From the NCBI GenBank assembly GCA_034401795.1, contig CM067359.1, positions 148,015,206 through 148,079,205 on the forward strand: a stretch of 64,000 nt of DNA, read 5' to 3'. A model generated the notes under the pieces. It saw only the letters and a program-made list of their open reading frames with translations, had not been told where the DNA came from and ran no database searches. This DNA is from Chaetoderma sp. LZ-2023a. Its lineage: Eukaryota > Mollusca > Caudofoveata > Chaetodermatida > Chaetodermatidae. Numbering within the stretch: position 1 is the stretch's first letter; the number at the start of each line of letters is the position of its first letter. Below are positions 56,248-64,000 of the stretch, in pieces. Position numbers and translations under genes: made by a program.

Positions 56248-57344
56248 CTTCACGGTACATGACGTTCACAAAATGTACAGAGTAAGCTGAGTTAACAGTG
56301 GAAAGGTCCCTATGTGGTAGTAGGTAAGAAGTCTGACGTGACCTACCAAATCCGTGCCTCGGATGGCCTGACATCAGTCATCCACTTCGATTGGTTATAA
56401 CTTTGTGCAGGTGATAGCCCAGTGCCAGAGCTCGGACTGTGCAAAGCACACAATACCGGTACCCAGACAAGCCTCCACACGGAGACAGATGCTCTCACCG
56501 TTAGCCAAAGGCACCATGGTACTAATTGGCCTCTCCCACTACCAATCCAAGGCAGGCTGAACAAGGAACTAATGCAGTGAGCGATGACGAGATACGTACT
56601 CACCCTCTCCTTCCTCTGCACGGGACCACCATATCTGGAAAACCGTATCTGAAGACTTTTTCGTTTGTATTGACCAAGGAGAATGATGGAAAAGTGGTCA
56701 TCCCTTCCTCTTCCCACTCACATCCACTTCATGTTATTACCCCCGTTATAGGGTTGCCACAAGCGGAGGATGAAGCAGTCCCGAAACGGGTTGACTCCTG
56801 CACGTTGGAACCTATAATAAATAGCATGAGAGTGAATAGGTTTGATGATACCTTGGCCTGTTCTAGACAACAGGAAAACCATACAGACCCAGACCAAATC
56901 CCCAAAATACGGGACCAATCCATCCCTGTACACCATCCCTCATGTTAAACACCGCTCCATTCCCTCTCCCAGCAGCCACTGTTAGGCTGGCTGCATTGCG
57001 CCCATTCCATCCATTAGTCAATACACCAATGATGGTGCCGCAGACCCCATGTGGGGTACCTATCTTCATTGCTGTACACCGCCCAGACCAACCCGTACAC
57101 CAAGGAGTTACACTGAGTTCGGACACCACCATTCCTACTTTCCTCCCACTCCCCCCCCCCACCCCACCCCCATCATCCGAGGACCGTCATACCTCAGACA
57201 CGAGAAATTATGCTGTTGCAGGAAGGATGGCCCTTGGTACGATGGCTGCTAAAACAGCTAACCGTAATCATGAGGGCAGCCTGATCCGCAGATTTTCGGC
57301 ACGTTTGTTCTCAAGGTGCAAGAAAAAGAATGACTAAGCGCCAG

Positions 57345-57684
57345 ACGTTGTTTAATGGGAGATTACTCCTCCGTTACTATACCATTTCCCTCTTCCCTAT
57401 TCCACTTCCCAAATCCCTGTGATCAACCAGGACAAACACTAAACATACAACGCCAAATTCACTATCACCACTCGCCACTAGGTTATGAAACCAAAACTCT
57501 GTAACGCGCTAGTAACATCACACACCCACCGTATTTACCACATACGGTGAGAGCAGGCAACATACATACAGCATCTGCTAAAATACTGTTATACACCGGC
57601 AATCAAATAAGCAATCAAATGCCTAGCCATTTCAAAAAGTTGTAGTATGGTAGAATAGACATGGGTGGACAGCGATACAAGTAC
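57345..57684. other. Non-coding DNA
   Basis: Right flank of the Gypsy-type region. No LTR or TSD was recognised. Confidence 0.5.
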
Positions 57685-57685
57685 G

Positions 57686-57748
<63 letters not shown>

Positions 57749-57786
57749 TTATTAAAATTTATTTATTTATTTATTTATTTATTTAT
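57685..57786. repeat. (ATT)n followed by (TTTA)n
   Basis: About twenty ATT units, then TTAATTTATTAAAATT and several TTTA units. The 134-codon plus-strand frame through it is an artefact at its start. Confidence 0.97.
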
Positions 57787-57789
57787 GTG

Positions 57790-58300
57790 TTTTTGGGTTT
57801 GTTTGTGTGTTTGTTATATTCTGTTATTTAAACGACCATTTGCAGTGATGATTACGTTTATTCAATGGACTTATCATATATCAACGCTTCAATTAAAACT
57901 CAACTTGTATACGTTTCCTGCTTCTGCAATGCCTGCGACTCATTCCATTAATATGTTCTGTGGCGCGACAAGTTTGTGTGTGATAAGTAGTACTCAATGT
58001 TCCCCAATGTGTTTCGCATGCGATGAGGAGGTGTTTGCGTGTGCGATGCTACACTACTCACATAAGTGAACTGGTTTGGGCTAATTTTACAGGTGTGCCC
58101 GTTTACCGGGTGGGTGTGGTGTGGTGCGGTGCGTGTATTATGGCTTAAATGACTTGTTTCGCGTGCAATGCCCGGTGAATGCGGGCATATGTGTGCGTGT
58201 AAATTGATCTGTGCGAGTTACGTATGTAAATATTGGCGTTTGTAAATCTAATTCAAATTAACCATTTACTGAACATGGGATTTCAATATAATGTACCAGT
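57790..58300. other. Non-coding DNA
   Basis: TG-rich in parts. Nothing recognised. A fragment like the MITE-1 hairpin (GAGTATTTTGACAATAG, GCTGTTGCTGCC) lies at 58308-58355. Confidence 0.4.
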
Positions 58301-58439
58301 GCGCTGGTTGAGTATTTTGACAATAGTTTTGACAGAATGCTGTTGCTGCCTGACAGATCAACACCTTCCCTTCAACGCCCCGTAAAAATCCCAAAACCTG
58401 GTGCTGGAAAATATGCACTCCTCCTTTGGTTCGAGTAAG

Positions 58440-58580
58440 GTGCGTGCGGGTGTGCGGTTGTGCGGGTGGGCGTGCGGGCGGGTGGGTGGGTGGGTGGGTG
58501 GGTGGGGGGGCGTGCGTGCGTGCATGCGTGCCTGCGCGCGTGCGCGCGCGCGTGCGTGCAGGGCGGGGTGTGGTGTGGTG
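58440..58580. repeat. GT/GC-rich simple repeat (GGGT)n, (GCGT)n
   Basis: GGGTGGGTGGGTGGGT, then GCGTGCGTGCATGCGTG and GCGCGCGCGTGCG. It has quadruplex and Z-DNA potential. The frames across it are artefacts. Confidence 0.9.
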
Positions 58581-58584
58581 TGTA

Positions 58585-59460
58585 TTGGCTGGTATCTTAA
58601 ATTGCGTGTACTTTGTTTCAAATAGGGATACAATAAGGTATTGTCTGGTCTTATCATTAACGTATCTCCTATTTGTTGTGATTCAGTTTAAATGTTTCTA
58701 ACTATATCTACCCTTCATTTTGCGAGTGGCTATATGTCGGAGTATGGTGGGGTATATGGAAATTATCGGCGATGATAGTATTCACTTGATCACTGACGCA
58801 GGAAAATGGTTTATTTAAACAAGTTCTATACGCTATGATATCTAGTTGCGACGTGGGAAGTCAGCCTTGCTAGAATTGACAGACCTACGGACAGACCGAC
58901 AGACTGACTTCTACCATTACTAATGCTCACGCATATGCGTATAATGTAATGCTCGTATAGGTCAACAATCGATTTAGAACTTATCTAGCGAGAAACATTG
59001 ACAATACAACAAGCGTACGATAATCAGATTTATTCAGCAATCGTTTAATCCTAATGCCGTCTTTAGATATCGATATGCTATATCACTAATCGTATTTGTG
59101 ACAGGTTTTTTTTTCATCGACTGAAAACTTGCTAAAACATGATAATGAATTGCTGATTTGTACGGTAAACAACGATATTGCTTAACGTTATACTCGATAT
59201 TCTGATTAGGGTATGCTTTTGTCAAACCGGATTCGTTTCTTAATGTGCCATTTACACGTGGATCTAGTCTAGTAAACGGCGATATTTATTTTAGTTGTAT
59301 CAAGAGAATGCACGGGTGGGTGGGTGGGTGGATTAATTAATAATAACTCAGACGATATGATATTCGATCAACACTTATTTACAACCTGGGCGCAATGTTT
59401 GTCATGTAATCCCTTTAATACGATAGGCGAATACAAAAAATACATATTTTCTTTCAACGC
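58585..59460. other. AT-rich non-coding DNA
   Basis: Nothing recognised apart from a short GGGT run at 59315-59331. Confidence 0.5.
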
Positions 59461-59467
59461 AATGACT

Positions 59468-59615
59468 GTTCTATTGAATATTTTGAAATAAAACTAATTG
59501 GGATCGGTTGTTGCATATGGCCGCAACAGATTCCTGTCAGATTAGCCCCAAAATATCCAACCCCTAACCCAAAAAGCTACCTTGAAATTTGAGATGTTGG
59601 GGATTCGGGGTTCGA
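59468..59615 (+). mobile_element. MITE-1 copy L (diverged)
   Basis: TTCTATTGAATATTTTGAAA, the hairpin remnant GTTGTTGCATATGGCCGCAAC, AAAATATCCAACC and CTTGAAATTTGAGATGTTGG follow the family order. The left arm is lost. Confidence 0.6.
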
Positions 59616-59619
59616 AGGG

Positions 59620-60925
59620 TTAAAACAATAGACTGCAATTCTGTAAATACGCGTTCGTGATTCACAACTATAATATGTATTGCATCGTGCCTAAACTTGG
59701 TACACTGAAGAAGGCTCGCTCTTACAGTATTGATATGGTCTGGGTGTTTGCTTACGACCGGTCGGTATTAATTTAACCTGAACAAAGTATTATTATTTAA
59801 GTTGGCTTAGACTAATCATTAATATATGGTAAGAATTATCATCGAGTTCGGACATGCGCGCTAGCTGTTTTATCGCGAGAATTAAAAGGTATGACAACGC
59901 TTTTTTTAAATCATGCAAAAATAGCCAGCGGCATACCAGTGTCGCCAAGTGTTATATATGTCCTACCTGGTCGCGACATTAGCAACCGTTTTTGTTCTTA
60001 AAATATATATTACTACAACAAAATACATTAACCAGTATTTAGTTATCAGACAAGTATTGATTAGATTGGCACCATGCGCCAAGGGTAATCAATTGTCGGA
60101 TATTCCAACGTGGAATTAACCTTCATAGGTTTTTGGTGGTGTGGGGTATCTGGGGTGTGTGGGTGGGAGTGTTCAGAATTTACAGGGGGTTGCAATTATT
60201 TTAAGATCAAATGGCACTACTAATACAGAAAATCCTATATTCACCTGCGTCCTTCGCCGGTTGTGGGGATTGCTTAGCAGCGAGAGGGTCAAGCGAACTG
60301 TCAATCGATTTTATTAAAATAATTAACCATATTCGCGAATTAGATTATTACAAATAAATGTGTTTATCTTCACGAAGCCAGAGCCGGATCATTCCACCAA
60401 TCTAATACCGTGCGTTTGCCTATGCATCAGGATCTTTCATCTGGCTGGTGAGATAACACATACGCGTCTTTATAGTTACGGTAATACTTTATTTTATTAA
60501 TGTACAACTTACGCTGGGATACTGTCGCTGGCTCGTGTGCACAGTTGGCCACAATCCACAGTTTGATATTCACGTCGCGGAGTGGGACCAACTATCCAAA
60601 AACAACAAAAGACCCTGCCCAACGCCAAACTCCAACTGACTGCCGTCCCATGTTCTATTTTGCCCTCGCACAATTTTATATTCCCCAACCTTGTCGAGGT
60701 TAAGGATAGCATAATTTTCCTCCTCATTTTGTTAGCATAGGATGTCTCTCTAGATGGGTGTACACAAACGGTGAGAGTACATCCACCCTTCCTTTGCATT
60801 GCTATAGTCAGCTTCCCACCGGTTGCCTTCTCACAAGGCGCCACAGCGTGGTACTGTCATACATTTCCTTTCAAACAAACGGCAAGTATGCAATCATCCC
60901 CTGGCACTAATGTAACCCCTTACTC
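59620..60925. other. Non-coding DNA
   Basis: A 111-codon minus-strand frame (60509-60844) and an overlapping plus frame (60500-60703) have no recognisable motif and were not called. Confidence 0.4.
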
Positions 60926-60998
60926 TCAGGTCTTTCAGCTGACCTAAACCCATTACTCTCAGGACTTTCAGCTGACCTAAACCCCTTACCTAAAACTA
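60925..60998 (+). repeat. ~36-bp tandem duplication
   Basis: TTACTCTCAGGTCTTTCAGC-TGACCTAAACCCA is repeated at once as TTACTCTCAGGACTTTCAGC-TGACCTAAACCCC. Confidence 0.85.
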
Positions 60999-61309
60999 TA
61001 CCAGTCATTTAAATTCGCCCGTGAGCCCCCATCTGCATAGAGCAGAAACAGATGAACTATACCCATGCACTATAACACAATGACCAATAATAGTGGCTGT
61101 TGTCTAGGGTACCTGAGATTCGGGTTGTCCCAAAGTCCAATAATCTCACAAGTAGGAATATATGCAATTGCTATATAATCAAAACTAATTGATCGGAAAT
61201 TTGAAGATGAACCACACTGAAAAACATAATTTGTATGATATAATGATATTTAATAGCTAATATAGTGTACTGAAATATGCAATTGAATAATAAGAAGGCT
61301 ACTTTGGCA

Positions 61310-61840
61310 TATGGTGACTTATGGAAGGCAATAGTATGGTATAAGCAATCCAATGATCCAGCGAAAGGTGGTCGTTATAAACAGAGACAGTACTGTATAG
61401 TTATTCATTATGAACAGCGCGGCAGTACGGTATAGAGGACTAAATGACACGACGAGAGGAGATCGTTATGATCAGCAACAGTACAGTATAGTTAACTCAA
61501 TGACATGACGAGAGGTGGTCGTTATGAACAGTGCGGCAGTACGGTATAGAGAACTAAATGGCCCAACGAGAGGTGGTCGTTATGAACAGCGCGACAGTGC
61601 GGTATAGAGAACGTATAGTTAATCCAATGACACGACGAAAGGTGGTCGTTATGAACAGAGACAGTACCGTATAGTTACTCCAATGACACGCCGAGAGGTG
61701 GTCGTTATAAACAGCAATAGTACGGTATAAACAATACAATGATCGAACGAGAGGTGGTCGTTATGAACAGCGACAGTACAATATAGGAAACTTAATGACA
61801 CGACGAGAGGCGGTCGTTATAAACAGCAACGGCAGAATAG
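61310..61840 (+). repeat. Minisatellite, ~56-bp unit, about nine copies
   Basis: Units carry GACGAGAGGTGGTCGTTATG, then AACAGCGACAGTACGGTATA. GTCGTT-type anchors lie at 61371, 61461, 61518, 61576, 61645, 61701, 61757 and 61813. Spacing is mostly 56-58 bp, with one partial unit and one ~12-bp insertion. Confidence 0.92.
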
Positions 61841-61849
61841 CAATAGCAC

Positions 61850-62380
61850 CAGGCTTGGCCACTACAACATCTCGTCTCGCAAAATTACAATCCTCACAAT
61901 TTTCCTAACGCAACGTCCCCGGTGTCAGCATCTTTGCTTTCTCAACATCTCATCCCGCCCAAAACTTCAAGCCAAGAACCCTGTCTCTTAGTTGCATCGC
62001 AATCTTAAAACTCCTCCACCTGACTCATGCCAAAACCCTAACATGTGCGCCCTAGGTGTGGTGTGGTGGGTGGCTGCATGGTGACAATTGATGTGATCTT
62101 TAAGTTCAGAAAGTTGGGTTATCATAAGGAATAATCTTAGTTTCATTTCACTGAAACTATCGCAACCTTAAAATATCAAAATGTAAAGTGTAATAAACAC
62201 TAAATCTCCGACAAGCCGCCAGGATGACAGGCCAGGTTTGCTAGCTTATAAACCCAGAAACATTCCACATCAGCATGTGTTGATTAGATTGCCAGATCGC
62301 ATGGCCAGTAACTGGACCCCACATGAATGGGAATTTTATTAACACATGGCCGCATTTAATGGCTGAATGAATGGGTTGGT
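61850..62380. other. Non-coding DNA
   Basis: Nothing recognised. Confidence 0.5.
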
Positions 62381-62450
62381 GGTTGGATAGATGGACGGAG
62401 GGATAGATGGACGGAGGGATAGGTGGGCGGTTGGATAAATGGATGGTGGT
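62375..62450. repeat. GGAT-rich minisatellite
   Basis: Short degenerate units such as GGATAGATGGACGGAG repeated about four times. Confidence 0.8.
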
Positions 62451-62639
62451 GCGGTGACCGATTGTAACATTAAAACGTTGAGTGGTATATTAATAGGGGT
62501 AGAACGGAGTGGACTAAACTACAGCGATAAATACATAATTAAAGAAAACATCTAAATGATACACCTACAGCTGAATACAGATACAATATTTATAAGTGGC
62601 TACACTAAAATAGTATTGGTCCACCACCCCCACCCCCCC

Positions 62640-63055
62640 CCACCGCATCGGCATGGTCGGTCATCACTCTCTCTCTCGCTCGGCCGTTTTCCATGCGAAG
62701 ATCCTATATTTCCTCGCAAGCAAACAGTAAGGATACAGTTATCCTTGGCACCGTAGTGAAATAGCATCTCCACTTTCCCCCTGCATGTTAATCTAGGACA
62801 CTTCTCTCTCTCCTTCTCTCCTGTCTTCTCTCTTCCTCTGCGTGAACGTTCCACCGGGCCTGGAGGTCGGTTTTTGTGGACACCGGAGATGCGCGGCGAT
62901 GGCTCCCCAACCCCGAGACTGACTGACCAGCAGCAGCGGCTGTGGCGGCAGCATCGCCCGGCAGCAGTAGTGGTGGAGCCACGCGCGCCCCCGGCGGCTA
63001 CAATTGCACCACATCATGTCCTCCCGCCTTCACAAGCATTACATGATTTGTGGTA
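62640..63055. other. Pyrimidine tract plus GC-rich, CpG-containing segment
   Basis: A CT-rich tract (62795-62840) precedes a GC-rich stretch with many CpG and CAG/CGG triplets (about 62860-63050). This is unusual in the AT-rich surroundings. An open plus-strand frame (62874-63128, Pro/Gln/Arg/Ala-rich) crosses it. It could be a promoter-associated island or an exon; nothing is recognised. Confidence 0.3.
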
Positions 63056-63216
63056 CGTTTGTCATAAATTAAAGGGATGCAAATCCCATCTCAAATGTTA
63101 TACTGCACCGATAGATTATGGTTTATAGATTCCATTTCATTCATATCATGCCACATTCCCTTATCCATACCAGAAGTATCTGCTTTGTAATATCGCGTAA
63201 ATGTTCAACAGTGATC

Positions 63217-63605
63217 GCTACCATTTTATTTCATCAAGCGATAGTGTATGATGTCATGCAAGTGCCAATGCATTAAATTCCTTTTTATATAATACTCATC
63301 TCGGTGAATATTTTGAAACTAATTTGACTGGAAGATTTTGCTGCCTATGGCAGCAACAACTTCCAGTCAAATTAGTTTCAAAATATTCAACAGCTTACCT
63401 GTAGGATTGCTTTTATACCACATTGCCAAACTATAGATGGTACCTCTATGACTGAGCGTATATCCCGAGGCTCACAAGCTAGATTCTTCTGATTGGTTGA
63501 AAAGTAAATCATGAGAACCATCATAGGCTGTAGAAATGTAGCAACATTTAGCTACTAAAGCTTGAATATCTTTCTTTGATGGGATGATAAAAGGCTTAAA
63601 ATTAC
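63217..63605 (+). mobile_element. MITE-1b copy P (diverged subfamily)
   Basis: Near-perfect central hairpin (63306-63395, TTTGAAACTAATTTGACTGG and complement around GCTGCCTATGGCAGC). The outer arms match copy J at 21970-22357: AGCGATAGTGTATGATGTCA on the left; GACTGAGCGTATATCC, GATTGGTTGAAAAGTAAATC and GGGATGATAAAAGGC on the right. Confidence 0.85.
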
Positions 63606-63609
63606 CTGC

Positions 63610-64000
63610 ACAGTTTATGAGTGGCCTATTAGATCACCTAAATAGCTACCAAGAGATGAGATTAGTTATCCTTTAAAATTGAATGATTTCTCAAGGAATG
63701 TCATCTCAAATATATTTCAGCGTTATAGGACTTTGCAAGCATGGCATAAAGAAAAGTGACACTCGTCAATTCCTCCTCCTAATGATGACGTATGTGATGT
63801 TTTCATAATTGTTTGTTCTAATACTCAGAAAAGTTGATTGAACTTGGGTGAATGTGACTGAAGGCTCATGTATTCGGGTTTCAGCCAAAGCCTCAAACAT
63901 GAGCATATAAGGATGATGATTTGGAACAGAAAAGTAGCTGTTAATAATGCTCAGATAAATCATCGCTGACTTAGGTCAATACAGTGTTACTCCACGATGA
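63610..64000. other. Non-coding DNA
   Basis: Nothing recognised. A 65-codon minus-strand frame (63766-63963) has no distinguishing features. Confidence 0.45.

Larger units (their letters stand above)
51690..57340 (+). mobile_element. Gypsy-type LTR retroelement internal region, broken (fossil)
   Basis: Parts in the usual order: a gag region with one CCHC-type knuckle near 52100, an aspartic protease with DTGAS (52966-53355), reverse transcriptase (about 53870-54660), RNase H (54683-55063), integrase with an HHCC finger and DDE core (55381-56247), and a Pro-rich tail. The gene order places it in Gypsy/Metaviridae. No LTRs were recognised on either side, so it is a fragment or its LTRs are lost. 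It looks broken, with about ten or more disruptions, and is older-looking than the Polinton. Confidence 0.85.

Noticed and set aside
60509-60844. 111-codon minus-strand frame
   Set aside because: No domain, signal peptide or splice signals, and a plus-strand frame overlaps it. It is likely chance in mixed-composition DNA.
61310-61840. CRISPR array
   Set aside because: Units are contiguous diverged minisatellite copies without unique spacers, in an animal genome.

Overview
This is a gene-poor stretch of animal nuclear DNA. Intron-type splice signals, a non-LTR retrotransposon of the RNase H-bearing I superfamily, a Polinton/Maverick, a Gypsy-type element, a metazoan-type SINE domain, abundant miniature inverted-repeat elements (MITEs) and many microsatellites all point to a metazoan, most likely a marine invertebrate. 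A lophotrochozoan such as a mollusc or brachiopod would fit, but the phylum cannot be fixed from the sequence alone. No complete conserved host gene was recognised.

Region 1 (1-24 kb) is AT-rich intergenic or intronic DNA. It is broken by long simple repeats: (ACGC)n, (TAG)n, (CT)n and (GCCC/GCCT)n. It carries at least ten copies of one ~380-bp MITE family with a central hairpin and CRE-like TGACGTCA sites, a second palindromic family, two decayed LINE fragments, and one copy of a ~780-bp dispersed element flanked by a 13-bp target-site duplication. The best host-gene signal is a short minus-strand exon near 11.6 kb. It encodes a signal peptide, has a TATA box upstream and ends in a consensus splice donor.

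Region 2 (24-33 kb) holds the second copy of the ~780-bp element, then a nearly full-length minus-strand LINE. Its ORF1 has three CCHC knuckles, and its ORF2 has endonuclease, reverse transcriptase, RNase H and a C-terminal zinc motif. The 3' side has paired hairpin repeats and the 5' side a diverged tandem duplication. Just beyond lies a CCAAT/TATA promoter followed by an exon-like segment and a SINE-like domain (33.0-33.8 kb).

Region 3 (34.7-57.3 kb) is a block of large elements. A head-to-tail duplication of ~0.9-1.0 kb units abuts a broken Polinton (about 36.65-51.2 kb, perhaps ending at 51.68 kb in a foldback with AGTAGT ends). The Polinton has polymerase, integrase, packaging-ATPase and many small genes. 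A recurring TTTAAGC + TATATA module sits just upstream of many of its starts. Directly to the right is a broken Gypsy-type internal region (about 51.7-57.3 kb) with no recognisable LTRs.

Region 4 (57.3-64 kb) returns to AT-rich DNA with simple repeats, a nine-copy ~56-bp minisatellite, a GC-rich segment near 62.9 kb and two further MITE copies. The main MITE family is absent from 24-59 kb, which suggests that the large-element block arrived later or as a nested insertion.
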